Assembly: GCF_958979055.1 (NCBI RefSeq)
Contig: NC_084897.1
Location: 21,749,628 to 21,813,627 of the forward strand
Length of the DNA: 64,000 nucleotides
Direction of reading: 5' to 3'
From: Alnus glutinosa
Taxonomy: Eukaryota; Streptophyta; Magnoliopsida; Fagales; Betulaceae
Position numbers and translations under genes: made by a program. A model generated the notes under the pieces. That model saw nothing but the letters and a program-made list of their open reading frames with translations, was not told the origin of the DNA and searched no databases. Of this stretch, positions 12,107-23,975 are shown piece by piece (position 1 is the stretch's first letter; the number at the start of each line of letters is the position of its first letter).

Positions 12107-13910
12107 CTAATCTCTTGTCAAAGTGTACTTTGCAAGTGGCATTTTCACCTTTGCACAATTTTCCTGCAAATGCAATTCCTTACATACACCCATCTCATAC
12201 AAATCTAATCGTGACTTGTATGTGTCATTTGTCTTCCCATCAATATTCATCAGTGTACCTAATACACTGTCGCATATGTTCTTCTCGATATGCATTACAT
12301 CTAAGGTAACTCAAAGAAAATACCCTTCTTCGTCCAATTCAATTCATCATTTATGCGCTTTCTCTTTGTCCCACTTCCTTTTCCAAACTGCACACCTATA
12401 ACTTGATCGAGCTGCCGCAACAGCTCATCATTTGACAATTCTTTAGGTGCTAATCTATGCTCCTCAGTACCATCGAACAATTCTCCTTTTCGGCGCCATA
12501 TATGACCCCTAAGAACCCACCTACGATGACCCATGTAACACGTCTTCTTCCCATACTTCAATCTCTTGAACATTGTATTCTTGTTACACATCGGACATGC
12601 AAGACTTCCCTTGGTAGACCACCCAGACAAGTTTCCATACGCAGGGAAGTCATTTATTGTACACAGTAATGCTGCATGTAATTTAAATGTCTCTTTCGTC
12701 GATGCATCGTAAGTGCTTATGCCTTCATCCCATAATTCATGCAAATCATCAATCAACGACCGCAAATAAACATCAATCTCATTTCCGGGGGCCATGGGTC
12801 CAGGGATAAGTAATGCCAATATCAAATTTGGAGCCTTCATACACATCTACAGAGGTAAATTGTACGGTGCTAATACTACTGGCCACATACTGTATGATGT
12901 ACTCATATTACCAAATGGGTTGAAACCATCACTTGCCAAACCAAGTCGCACGTTGCGGGAATCACTAGCAAACCAGTCATGTTCCTTATCAAACTCTTTT
13001 CACGCAATGGAATCGGCCGGGTGTCTGAGAGTGTTGTTGTCATCTTCTCGTCCATCTTTGTGCCACCTCATTTGTTTGGCTATATCTTTCGATGTAAACA
13101 ACCGTTGCAACCTCGGTTTTATTGAAAAATACCGCAAGACTTTTTGATACCACTACCTTTGACAATACTCCATCTTGAAGTGTAGCATTTTGGACATTTA
13201 TCTTTATCGGCATGTTCCTTCCAGAATAGTACACAGTCATTCTTGCATGCATGTATCAACTCATAACCAATACCCAAGTCTCGGGTCCACCGTGTTGCTT
13301 CTCTGTATGATTGTGGCAAGGTCTCTCCATCTGTAAGGGCCCCCTTTATCAAGTTAATCATCATATCGAATGCCTTGTTAGTCATGTTGCAAATCGCCTT
13401 TATATGAAGCATCTTCAAAATGAAAGAGATTTTTGAAATTTTCTTACAGCCTGGATAAAGTTCTCTCAGGCCATCTACACATAATCGGTCAAAATATGTT
13501 CTCGGCAATTGATTGTTGGTTGTGGAACCTTGAGCAGCAGAGGACTCGCCTATGTTAGCATCGTAAAATGTCCTCATACGCACATCACCTAACAATTCTT
13601 CAACCTCATCAATCTCATCTATCGTTTCATTCACACCCACGAATTGTGAGTTGCCAGTAACATTTACCCTACACGGATCTTCTTCCTCGTGGAATATCCA
13701 TCGAGTGTAGTTAGTGTCAATTCCATGTACATACAAGTGACGCTCTACCAAGTCAATATGATGAAAATATTTGTTTCCGCATTTACGACATGGACACTTT
13801 GTCTCACCATCTACTCCCACACAATTACCCGCCATTCTTATGAATTCTTCAACACCAGCCTGATATCTATCCGAACATCGAGTAGGTTCTCGCATCCAAC
13901 TCCGATCCAT
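9486..13910 (-). pseudogene. CACTA transposase (TNP2-like), broken
   Basis: Starting at MDRSWMREPTRCSDRYQAGV (Transpos_assoc domain with its CxxCG zinc motif), the minus strand continues through Transposase_21 (LGLASDGFNPFGN, CPMCNK, DVMHIEKNICDS), DUF4218 (LLLVAIRGY, HRWMYPIE) and DUF4216 (NSGVVVR, VFLFECDWWDIG), then an acidic tail ending EYDDDMC before TAA at 9486. An intron of 88 bp fits 11272-11359 (GTGTAA...TGCAG). Damage seen: a frameshift near 13140, a TGA for Trp near 13000, a small deletion with frameshift near 12300, an A tract of about 37 bp at 12070-12106, a TAG after PEGSIA near 11605, a frameshift near 9750, and an hAT-type insertion at 10126-11007. The enzyme would have cut and joined CACTA ends; this copy cannot. 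Confidence 0.9.
10126..11007. mobile_element. hAT-type element inside the transposase coding sequence
   Basis: Ends read TAGAGATGTAAATAAACT and, reversed, TAGGGATGTAATCGAG. The target duplication is CCTCGAAC (10118-10125) and GCTCGAAC (11008-11015). The right end carries a long (GAGCTC)n run. Skipping the insert and one target copy leaves the DUF4216 reading frame continuous (NSGVVVRGEHKNS), which supports the boundaries. It belongs to the same family as the element at 6655-8877. No transposase inside. Confidence 0.85.
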
Positions 13911-14455
13911 CTTGATGTCTCTATAACTATTTACTCTTTGCCTACATTAACACCCAAGTCACAAGAATACCAATAGGAAATGATTTAGGTGAATGAAAAA
14001 GAGAGAGAATGACAACTTATGTCAAAATCATTAAAGAGATAATGAAAAAGAGTGACAAACAAAGCCGATGATTTTAATGCACACTTGACAAGTGCTTCAA
14101 TGGAGCGAGTCCTTTGTGTTTGTTGGAGGGTTTCAGCCTTCACAAATAGGGAAATGTGGTTTGAACACACGATTAACTACAATGGAACTTTTCAAAGTAA
14201 CTTTCACGCCTATGCAACTTTATCTACGTAGTTATGTATTGAAAAGAAGCTACCTCCTCCAAGTATGGAGATTCCTATTCCTTTTTTTCATTTCCAGCTT
14301 CAATATTCATGTTTCTAAAGGTCATCTCGACAACGTTTATAGCCCCTAAACTACAAATATACCCCAACACATCACAAGCTAAGATATCACAAGAAATCTA
14401 TTTCCAAAAATACTATTATACATTCCCAAATAACTTAGAAATAATCGCTGATTTC

Positions 14456-14486
<31 letters not shown>

Positions 14487-15092
14487 AAGTAGACAAAGAA
14501 GTAGACAATTTGAATCTAATTAGTAGGTATTTTCATCCACGAGGCAGTTGTCTGCTTTTAGCATTGACCTGTTACCATCAATTCCCCTTTTTTCCTTTAA
14601 ACTTTAAAAGTAAAATAAGACCTAAAATGATATGTGAAAGTACGGGCCTTAGATTCAACCCCACCACCATTAAAGGTCTAGACTGAGTATATATGCATTC
14701 TTCTAAGACATTGTCCCTGCTGCCTATGTGTTAGTAGGATAGAGTAATCAAGAACCATATTTGAGATCTACGTACGTGTTAGAAACTTGCTCTTTTTTCA
14801 TGTCATCATCTGTTTAATTTAATCTTAAGATGATTAGTGACTAGTTTGTTTTTAGTTTACAATAATATTTGACTAATTCGAGTGATGTTTATCTTTCAGT
14901 TCTTAATTAATTTCTATATGCTTTTGAATAACTAGAAGGAAATTAAATATGAAAATATCTTTTGTGGGGTGCACTCTTATTTGTCAATCATTGTCAATTG
15001 TCTTCGTCTACTTTTCATGCATTTAAATGGGTTTTTGGGCTTTGGCATGGCATGGGGTTGATCTTCTTCTTCTTTCTTTTTTCTTCTCTTCT

Positions 15093-15123
<31 letters not shown>

Positions 15124-16258
15124 TTATTCATTAAATAATTAAATTTATATTTTTTTTATCGGTTTATCCGTTTAGGATAAATGGTGATTTAACATGGTAT
15201 TAGACCAAAGATCTTGATTTCGAACCTTGTCTTAATCAATAATTCCAGAGTATTTATTAAATTATTAAATATCTATTCTTATCAGTTTAAGCTTTTAGAA
15301 GTAGAAGCCTTGTTCTATAAACTGGAATGATACATGATTTTTGGTTTAAAAAGGCAAGTTATTGATGTTGTTTATCTTTGGGTTCTTAATTTCTATATGG
15401 TTTTGAATAATTGTATTTTAAGCTGGTAGAGTCATAGCCATGGTTGGTGTTTCTTTCTTTTCTATATATTTTTTTAGCTCAATTTCATTGGGAAATCAAA
15501 GAATGTGAACAGTTTGCCATTGGGTAAATTATTAACCCAAAAAAAAGGAAGCAATAATATAGTACATTAATTAATTCTTGTTTGAAAATTATAATTAAAA
15601 TCAACATTAAACAATTTTAAATGATTAAAAAGGAAGCCCGATGAGTCAATCGATGCAATTGACTCAATCTTAGGGTGGCCTAACCCCCCAAGCCCCATGG
15701 ATTTTCCAAAAAAAAAAAAAGAAATTTACCCCTAAATTGGTGGTTATATTATGGTTGTGGAATATAATTATGATAAGTTTTTGACGTAATCGATGATTAA
15801 TTAACAAAAATAAATATGGAAACATGCCCAGAATTAATGCCTCTTCAAATATTTGGTAGAGGCAAATTTATGATTTTAACTCTTGACTGAGAACCCATAA
15901 ATTCATTCCGTAGGATCTCCTCGAGAAAATTTTAACTAAAGGTTTATTCATTTTATTTTTATTTTAAAAAAAATTTCCTTACCCGTCCAGTTTCTAACGA
16001 ATCCAGATAATCATTCATTCCATTATAGATAGTCATATGGCCAAAGAAGTGGGCCATATATAATAAAAAAAAACTAAATTGAATAGAATGGGCCATATAT
16101 AATAAAAAAAACTTTACAAAAATTACACTAAAAGATTTTTTTTTTTTTTTTTCTATGCTGTATAAAAAAAAAAAAAAAAAAAGAGAGAGGACATTTTAGT
16201 CTTTATTTAAAATGTGACATTAGTTTGTAAACTTATGTTTGTAAAAGTGGAACTATAT
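13911..16258. other. CACTA non-coding region upstream of the transposase
   Basis: AT-rich DNA with homopolymer runs (A tract 14461-14480, T tract 15099-15121, T and A tracts 16137-16181). Apart from the LTR relic at about 15125-15310 no gene or repeat is recognised. The transposase promoter should lie here, but no motif could be singled out. Confidence 0.5.
15125..15310. mobile_element. TRIM-like LTR fossil
   Basis: Contains GATTTAACATGGTATTAGA next to TTCGAACCTTGTC, the LTR end plus tRNA-Met type primer site seen in small LTR elements. Related pieces are at 21815-21945, 32355-32480, 32900-33025 and 36876-37060. Broken, short, boundaries approximate. Confidence 0.5.
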
Positions 16259-16366
16259 TTTTAAAAAATTATTAGCGGCCGCTAATAATAATGATAACTT
16301 TTTATCAAAATATTGACATCAAAATATTATTAGCAGCCACTTATATAAGTGGCCGCTAATAATGAT

Positions 16367-17262
16367 TAGGGCTGGGCAAGACCCGCAAAAAACCGATCCG
16401 CCCCGCAAACCCGATCCGCCCCGCCCAGCAAAAACACTAAACCCGCATAATATATTCGGATTTCGTTTTAGTTTTTAGCAAACCGCGTGGTACGGTGCGG
16501 TTTGCGGGTCTGGATTTTTCAAAATCCCGGGGACCCGCCCCGCCCCGCACCTTGTAAACAAAAAATAATAAATAAAATATATTTTAAAGTCCTTAACCCT
16601 AGCGTTCCCTAAACTAAACCTCCTCTTATTTTTTTCCTTTCTTTTCTTCTAGCCGCCGCACTCTTCCTTTTCTCTTCCTTTTTCATTTTTTCTTCCTGCA
16701 CTACTCCTTCCTCTTCACGAACCTCTCAAGATCTTCGAGTCCATGGCGAGCATTGCGAACATTGCGGGGTGGTCAAGGTTGCTGGACGTCCACAGGCGAG
16801 GTTCCTGTACATGCTCTCGTAGCTGACGGTGAAGATCTTCAAGGTCTTTTTCTTCGGCACTCCGATTTGTATCTTTTTTGAGTCTCTGTTTTGTTCCTTA
16901 AAAAATATTTCAAGATTTCAGTTGAGAAAATATTTTGGTATTTCTTTCTTCTGAAGTTTTTATTTTGTTGTTTGGTTTGTGAATTGTGAGTGGTATCCTG
17001 TTTGGTTGGTGAGAAAATGTGAGAAAAGAAAAGAAAACCAAATATTTAGAGATTCAGAGAGGTTTCTTGACTCTCTTCAACAAAACCTGCTACCCCTGCA
17101 AACCCGCACCCCTGCCCTGCACGTACCCCCTCCCCGCACGTACCCGCACTGCACGTGGTTCCCTTAAAATAAGCAGTTCACAGGTCTAATTTTTCCAACC
17201 CGCAGGGGTGCGGGGCGGGGCCAAAAAGGGCGAAAAACCGCCCCGCCCCGTGCCCACCCCTA
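16367..17262. mobile_element. hAT-type element, GC-rich ends, 896 bp
   Basis: Imperfect terminal inverted repeats TAGGGCTGGGCAAG (left) and, reversed, TAGGGGTGGGCACGG (right), each followed by CCGCCCCGC-rich DNA. The 8-bp target duplication ATAATGAT (16359-16366 and 17263-17270) is perfect. It lies within the right subterminal repeats of the CACTA element. The centre (about 16600-17160) is of ordinary composition, with a CT-rich tract and ATGGCGAGCATTGCG, and might be captured host DNA; no product was recognised. Confidence 0.9.
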
Positions 17263-17274
17263 ATAATGATCACG

Positions 17275-17575
17275 TTTTACATCAAAATAATATTAACGGC
17301 CACTTTTATATGTGGCCGCTAATAATAAGCTATTAGTGGCCACAATATCTCGTCACTAATAGTTTTATTATTAGCGGCCGCCACTAATGTTGTCGTTAAT
17401 AGCTTTTCGGAATTTTCAGCCGATTCCCACCAAGTTATTAGCAACGACCCGAATTTCGACGCTAATATTAATATTTTTGTGTATTAGCGGCCACCTAATT
17501 GTGGCTGCTAATAATCAAATTATTAGCAGCCACTATGCGCTGGCCGCTAATAATGTGGCCGCTAATGATTAAATT
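17275..17575. repeat. Right subterminal repeat array of the CACTA element
   Basis: Inverted and direct copies of the TTAGCGGCC core, as at the left end; a small block of the same motif (16260-16365) lies on the other side of the nested hAT-type element. Confidence 0.85.
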
Positions 17576-18169
17576 TCTTGTAGTGACCAATGATTTTGTA
17601 ATGTACTGCCACTCCACCAGATATTTAATTATATCATGATATAATTCTTGTGTTAATGAATGGGAGTTTAATTTTCAGCGATGAAGGCTTTAATAATTTG
17701 GATGACTCTCTGAGCAACTTGTGAAAATGGACGTTCCGTGAAGAAACCATGCATGTTGCTCTCCTGCAAACTCTACGTACTCAATTTTCTTTCTTAACAC
17801 CTTCAACCTTCTTGCATACTCCTCCACCCTATCTCTCAGAATTTCATCGCCGCCAACCACCACCAATATTGGATCCAGTGCCACTCCTGCTAGGTTCGGA
17901 CTTGATGGTCCAAAGGGGTTCGCCAACGCGCGGGTGGTCCGGACTGCCTCCGATTGGAAGAGACAACCTCCAAAACCTGCTTTCATGAATAGAGCACGCA
18001 CATCAATTACTAATTAATATTAATTTCCTAATGATGATCATATATAATACGTAATTTTAATTTAGTTAGTCAGAAAAGTGTGCATGCAACTTACTCTTTG
18101 TTGTTGGAAGAAGACAAACAGAGAGTCATTGATTGAGGGACATATTTGGGGTAACAACAATTTTCACAA

Positions 18170-18330
18170 GAGTGATTTACATAATGATATAACGGTTTAT
18201 AATTGGTGAAATGATTAAAAGCATATACTTAACAAGTTAGCTATTTGCTAATTAAATAGACACATTAATTTTTTTTTCTTAAGCATTTCACTAATTATAA
18301 ACTGTCACATTAGTTTATAAAAGACTCGTA
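18170..18330. mobile_element. MITE in the CXE-A intron, absent from copy B
   Basis: Inverted arms ACGGTTTATAATTGGTGAAAT (about 18191-18211) and, reversed, ACAGTTTATAATTAGTGAAATG (about 18282-18303). Copy B lacks the stretch, so it came after the duplication or was lost. Ends are approximate. Confidence 0.6.
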
Positions 18331-18354
18331 ATAAAAATTAGAAAAAAACTTCAC

Positions 18355-18760
18355 TCAACTCTTTTAAACTTTTTTTGTTTTTGCAATCTCTCCCAAAGTT
18401 TAAAAACTCTCAATTTAGTGTATCAAACTCTCAATTTTTTACAATCCCACCCCTACTGTAAATCCTAAAGGAAGACATAAAAATTACCAAAATACCCATG
18501 TATTTTACTCTTCTTTTTTAAAAAGATTTGATTGTAATTTAAGGGCAATTTTGTAATTTTATAAAGTTTACAGGGGGTATAAGGGTCATCTCACTATTTG
18601 ACTGTCTAATTAAATTAACCCCAAACCTGAATGAGAGGGATGAGATTGCAAAAATTAAAAGTTGGATACACTAAATTGATAGTTTTTGACATTTGGAAGG
18701 AAGATTGTAAAAGCCATAAAAGTTCAAGAAATTAAGTGAAATTTTTCCTAAACTTAAAAT
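18355..18760. mobile_element. Fold-back MITE in the CXE intron, shared by both copies
   Basis: The left part (TTTTTGCAATCTCTCCCAAAG, CTCTCAATTTAGTGTATC) is the approximate reverse complement of the right part (AAAATTAAAAGTTGGATACAC, GAAGATTGTAAAA). Copy B has it at about 27880-28285, so the insertion is older than the duplication. Confidence 0.65.
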
Positions 18761-19328
18761 TTTTGAGCCTAGAGAAGAAGATTTCACTAATACCCAAAAC
18801 AAGGCCACATTTATATTCTTACTTATACCTGTCAAACATGTCCAAATTCCAAAAAGCTTCACATGGCCTTTCTTCCTCAGACCTAGTCCTCACACTCCCA
18901 CCAAAATAAGGAAAAAGGAGCCAAGAGCACATAGCCCCGCACCCGAACAGGCTGCAACTCGACCGAACCTGGCCCGAGCCTAATCGCAACGTAGTGCGCC
19001 ATGTTCCCACCAGACGAGTCACCCAACAGAAAAACCTTATCAAAGTCCACAACCCCCTCATCCAACCACGCATCATCGCTAGTATCCCCGTGCAACATTG
19101 CTAGGGCTTGTAACCATTTTAGAGAACACTTCGCATCATCAATGGCCGATGGGAGCCTATGCTCCGGAGTAAGCCGATGGTCCGGTGCAACGACAATGAC
19201 ACGTAGCACTGATGCAAGGCGATGATAGGGATGTGGGAATCTACGTCGGTCGACCTTGAGATAGTGCCATCGCTGTAGAGCTTCAAGATACTGAACAAAT
19301 CTTTAACTACATGAGGAAGTTAATCCAT

Positions 19329-20573
19329 CTCTCTAAGGTTCATGATATAAGAACAATGTAAACCCAAATGTGTGTATATATATATATATATTTATTAAAA
19401 AAATACATGGTGCCATGTTAGCATAGCATTTCTCTATATACATAATTACAACGTACGCTCAAATTATTGGACGTATATTGAGTAGTTTGCCATGAATTAG
19501 GATCCTAGTCTCTACAATTATTTGTCCGAATTTGAAAGAATTTGGGTAGGTGATTATGAGAGACCACTTATGAGACTCGCCTGACCAAATAAAAATTAAG
19601 CTGTCCAACCACTTATTAAGTCAAGTGAATTTTATAAGTGGCATCTCATAATTACTTATCAAAATTCTTTTAAATTCAAATAAATAAATATAAAGAATTC
19701 TGATTGAGTTGCTAATTCCTATGTTTATTTAATTATTGTCCGGTGGAAAAGCATCTTTTGGCTATTGGATCCATATTAGGCAAAGGGAAAGGAAATTGTC
19801 AATATGGCCCACTGGCAAAATTGTTTTTGTCGTAGACTTGACTTATTCGGTTTTTTTTTTTCATAAAGAACTAGGCTTTGGAAAAGTTGGCCAAATTCTG
19901 ATTTTTACAATAACAGTACTCCTCCTTTGTCTTTTTCTCTTCTTGTCCTCATATTTTTTGGCCCGTGTAGTTTTTTAATTAGTCTCCATGCATATAATTT
20001 TTCTTCTTTTTTATTTTTTTGTTTTTATTTTTTTTGTTTTTTTTATCAATTCAGGGGAAGAGAAAAGAGGAGATTACAATACAAGAAATACAAATAAAGG
20101 GTGGGTAACCTAACTCTCAAAACAACTAGAAATCTGTGTGATAAATTTAATCTAAAATTATTGAGAATGTGTCAAATAAATAACTTGATTTATTGGATGA
20201 ACTGGGTTTTTGTTATTTCCGTTGTGCGTTGTTATTATTATTAAGAGTATTAATGATAAAAATTATATTTTTATTTCATAACTATCTTATAATATTAATG
20301 TGACAGTTCTAAACAAATATCACAAATGGGTAAGTACTGTATTTCTTAACATAGTACTGACAGGTAATTAAGATGCTAATTTTTTTAAACAAAGTTTAGT
20401 TTATTAATCATATTTCACACAGTCGTTCATATATCTTTTTTTTTTTTTTTTTTTTTTTTCTCTCTCTCTTCTATTTTCTCCATATATATTTACAATACTG
20501 CAATATTCATCAAAGACGAGGCTAATTAACTTGGAAAAACACGAATGACTTCTAATTAACGTACGTTGATCGA
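19329..20573. other. Intergenic DNA between CXE-A and SWEET-A
   Basis: Matches 29768-31030 in copy B. AT-rich, with a T tract at 20432-20459 and a short (TA)n at about 19376-19391. No gene seen. Confidence 0.6.
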
Positions 20574-22662
20574 TCAAGAGTGATTAATCTTTTCTCCATT
20601 TTCAACATCAACTTCAAGGGCCCAATTAGAGTGTATTTCATGTGGATTCAAAGAAAATGTCTTCAAGATTCTTTGGAAGCTGTACTGTCGGATTGCAGAC
20701 GGCTTTGGGAGGCTTCTTCCCTTGCTCAGGCTTCGATTTTTCAGGGCCGCTACCTTTTCGTCATCCTCATCAAGTGCTCGCATCTGGATCATTCCTTTGA
20801 CAAGGTGGGCAGATCCCTCTTCTTCCATCTTGTCCGTTGATGACATTGACTTCTTCTTGTAGACTGTGTAGAGGATCAGCTGGGCCGTCCCCAACACAAA
20901 CCCAACAGCGTTTGGTACCTGATCCAACATGTTTGGTATCAATCAAATCAATTTTCAAAAGCAAATCAACTCAATTTTAAATAGTTTGAGTTTGTAATTT
21001 GTCTAAATTGTATGAATTGTCAAACTAAAAAAAAGTAGATTTTGTGCGTTTTCAAATTATAATTTTTAAAAATGTAAATTTTAAACGATTTATGTTTTGA
21101 GATTTGATTTAAAATCATACTTATTGCCTAAAAAATCACAATCACAAACGCACCAAAGAGAGATATCATTCACACAATCTGAAAGTCTGAGAATATATAT
21201 CTGGGAGAAATGATACATATTATTGGAGAAAAGGTTTGAAAAGAAGAAATTAAGCCAAAATTCAAAACGTAATATACACTTTAATTAGATAATGATTTGA
21301 AATCTAGAAAATGCTAAAAAGTACTGGAGTAACCGAGTAAGGATGAGGTGAGACTTACTCCAACATAGAAGTCTTTGACAAGAACGGCATAAGCAGACCA
21401 AATGCCAGCATTAAGGAATAGGAAAAATGAGAGGAAAAATGGCATGTACTCCACGCTTTCAGTCTTTATCACTGTCCTCTGCCAAATCAAACAGGTTATA
21501 TATTTGCAAATAATTTCATTTTTTTTTAAAAAAAATAAAAATTGTAAATGGCTGTTTTTCATCAACTAATAACATATATTTATGAAGGAGAGGAGATTGG
21601 AGGAGATTAATAGTTAATTAATTACCATGGCTGATAGAGGTGATGCATACATGCCTACGGTTAAGCCAGCACATAAAATTCCGACGAAGGTAAGCCTCAC
21701 ACTTCCATGGAGTGCCAGAAGAGTTACTGCGATTACCAACCCAAGAAAACCGACATTCAATCCGGCCACCAACGTCGCCGTCCGGACCTGAATAACATTG
21801 TCAATTTTGTCTTTCATTTTTAGAATATAAATTAAATGATTAAATTTATCCGTTTTTATAAATTTAAGTTTTTATAATAAATAGTGATTTAATGTTTTCT
21901 TTTTTTCTCGAGCGGATAAATCTATTAGGTTAACAAGAACAGAAAAAAAAAAGTTAATTAACAAAAATGTTAATTAGGTTAAAGAAAGTTAATTAACAAA
22001 AATGGTAGAAGATAAGAGTAAAGATGGACGCAACTTCTAAACTAAAAGTTAATTAGGTTAAAAAAATAGGATCTTCCACTAATGAAGCATGGTCGGCGGG
22101 AATTCTACCATATACGTAAACAAATTTGACGTGAAAGAAAAGAGATCGAGCTTTAATTAAATTAAATTCAGTACCTTCTTATCCTTGGGAGCATAGATGA
22201 GAAAAAGAGTGACATATATGAACTGAAAGACAACGCCGGCGCCGTTCACCGTCGAGATTAGTAAACCGCCGGGCTTAACAAGTCCGTAAAAGGTCCATAA
22301 ACTTGTGCTCAGTAGTGTAGTTATATATGGAATGCTTTTGTAATTCTCAGTGGATTTCTTCTTCACCACCTGTCGAAACGTTTTTCTGAAAAAGGAAAAA
22401 AGACGTGATGAACACTGATAATTAATCAATAAAGAGATTCTAAGAAAAAAGAAACCATCGTACGCGCGTTGTTATCACTTACATGGGAGAAGTAAAAACC
22501 AGTATTGAAATTATGTTGCCTGTAAATAAAGAAAGAAATATATATAATGTGATATTATATTGTTTTTCTCGAAGAAAAAGAGAAAATTAAGAACTTTGAT
22601 GACCAATAATTAAGGATGATAGACTAACCAATAATGCCAATGATGAAGCTCAAGGCAGCCAT
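20574..22662 (-). CDS. SWEET sugar transporter, clade IV (SWEET16/17-like), copy A
   Basis: Six exons on the minus strand: 22662-22629, 22519-22483, 22385-22175, 21787-21626, 21478-21359 and 20918-20574, all with GT-AG introns, giving 302 aa. Two MtN3/saliva repeats of three helices are joined by a linker helix: residues about 5-95 ([33 protein letters not shown]) and 100-210 ([48 protein letters not shown]). The four family prolines are at 23, 43, 144 and 161, the pore asparagines at 71 and 191, and Trp at 54 and 175. The long hydrophilic tail (from about 215) is rich in Lys, Ser and Glu. Clade IV members move fructose and glucose across the tonoplast; that assignment rests on sequence resemblance. 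It lies downstream of CXE-A on the same strand. No lesion seen. Confidence 0.95.
21815..21945. mobile_element. TRIM-like LTR relic in SWEET-A intron 3
   Basis: TTAGAATATAAATTAAATGATTAAATTTATC-type sequence followed by AATAGTGATTTAATG, related to the element at 36876-37060. Copy B has related pieces at 32355-32480 and 32900-33025. Old, partial, ends uncertain. Confidence 0.45.
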
Positions 22663-23505
22663 GGAAGGAGGAGTAGAGGAGCTAGCTCTGTACGTTGCAG
22701 GAATATAATATTGATGATGAAACAGCAGTGGTGATGGGAAATTACACGTGAAAATAAAAAGATGGAGGACGTGCATATATAAGTCGATCGAGCTAGCTAG
22801 CGAGGTTGATATTTATATCTACCATGCAATGTTTGCCACGTATACACGCATTTATTTGTACCTAAATGTTCGTACTTCATATATATATATATATATAGAA
22901 TAATATATACATGGCATGTAGACCACTCCTTTTCATGTCTGGGCCCTTTGGGGGGCTTTTAAATTTTTTTTTTTAAAAAAAAAAATTTAAAAATACTAGG
23001 GTTGATGAACTTTCTCATAAAACGACAAGGTATATATATATATGTCGGTACGTCTATTATTTGATGAGATTCTAGGGGCAATTGTCTGACTGCTTTTAAC
23101 TGTATTAATTATTGACATTTTCTCTCCAAAGTAGCTAGGGATTTGATGGCCACTTTTGAATGTCCACGAAAGCATTGTTGCAGAAAAATCCTTACGACCT
23201 ACCCATGGTGGGGGGAGGTGAGGGCCGGTGGGAATGATGATGATCAGAAAATATCACCCTTTTCATTTCTCCTCTTCGATCTATATCTTCTCCAGCAGTA
23301 GCATATTTTACCGATCCCTCACAATTAGTAAGAATTGCCAAACAAGGAGTTCAACAAAGCTTTCGCCTCTTCTTCATCCTTTTTTTTTTTTTTGTTGGTC
23401 GTTACAAACATCAAGAAAAATCAAACAAAAGAGAAACCGAAATGGCCGGGAAAAGCCTCCAAGTGGGGTGATTAAAATAAATTGGAGTCCATTGATAGAC
23501 AAAAT
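22663..23505 (-). promoter_or_regulatory. Upstream region of SWEET-A
   Basis: Similar to 33782-34640 in copy B, so both SWEETs inherited upstream sequence along with the gene. It contains CGATCGAGCTAGCTAG near 22786-22801 and a (TA)n at about 22880-22897. No TATA box could be assigned with confidence. Confidence 0.45.
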
Positions 23506-23589
23506 TAAAAAACAGATGGGTCATGAAGGAGTCATGCATTAATTGCTAGAGATCGATTATGAGAAAATGTGTTGGTATCTATATATGCA

Positions 23590-23975
23590 TGTGTAGCGCA
23601 AAGTTGGGTTTAATTGAGGTGTGGACAGTATGGAATGCTATAGAATTTTGTAGAGATCTAGAGCCTCAATGGGTTATGATCGAAAGAGACGCCTTAGAGA
23701 TAGCACATGCCTTGCAAAGGGATGGAAGCGATTGGAGTAGATATGAGCAGTTGAGAGATGAATGAAAAACTATAATGAATAGTTTTCGGTCATTTTATGT
23801 GGAGTATGCAAAATGAGAGGCTAATTAATGAAGTGACTCACTGCTTAGCGAAATTAAGAATATAATGTGTTATTCGAAATACAATCATTAAGAAATAAAA
23901 TGTACTTCCTTGATTTTTAATGAGAGTACGGTGATTTTTGCTTAAAATAAAAAATAATAATAATAATAAATTAAT
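23590..23975 (+). mobile_element. 3' fragment of a LINE (RNase H-like), copy A only
   Basis: Plus-strand peptide LIEVWTVWNAIEFCRDL, WVMIERDALEIAHALQRDGSDW and SRYEQLRDE matches the RVT_3 RNase H-like domain. The match continues out of frame (HCLAKLRI near 23845) and ends in an A/T-rich tail with AATAATAATAAT. Copy B lacks the surrounding 1.25 kb (23506-24765), so this material entered after the duplication or was lost from B. Confidence 0.65.

Larger units (their letters stand above)
1655..17585. mobile_element. CACTA (En/Spm) DNA transposon, 15.9 kb, inserted in copy A
   Basis: The right end read on the minus strand starts CACTACAAGAAATTTAATC and the left end starts CATTACAAAAAATTTGCTC (one change from CACTA). 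Both run into subterminal repeats built on TTAGCGGCC. The 3-bp target duplication is ACC at 1652-1654 and 17586-17588. The same site in copy B (27317-27319) has a single ACC and no element, which fixes the ends precisely. Inside, on the minus strand, are a TNP2-like transposase gene and a Transposase_24/TnpA-like gene, both decayed. Three hAT-type elements and a small LTR relic are nested inside. The element has intact ends but could move only with help from another copy. Confidence 0.95.
17668..19328 (-). pseudogene. Carboxylesterase (CXE, alpha/beta hydrolase-3 family), copy A, broken
   Basis: Minus strand. Exon 1 (19328-18829) starts ATG GAT and then TAA, followed by LPHVVKDLF and LYSDGTISRSTDVDSHIPI. 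A deletion of roughly 190 bp, placed by comparison with copy B, removes the oxyanion HGGG region. It resumes at APDHRLTPEHRLPSAIDDA, GDSSGGNMAHYVAIRLG and VRVRGYVLLAPF. An intron of 852 bp (17977-18828, GT...AG) leads to exon 2 (FWRLSLPIG, HPLANPFGPSSPNLAGVALDPILVVVGG, GEQHAWF). The expected C-terminus (QRVIQIIKAFIAEN) is in another frame, ending at TAA 17668. Plant CXEs hydrolyse small esters and are related to the GID1 receptor. Catalytic Ser, Asp and His regions are visible, but the gene cannot make an active enzyme. Confidence 0.9.

Noticed and set aside
20580-20840. Plus-strand open frame over SWEET exon 6, repeated at 31037-31297
   Set aside because: It is the opposite strand of a well supported SWEET exon and is conserved only because the exon is.
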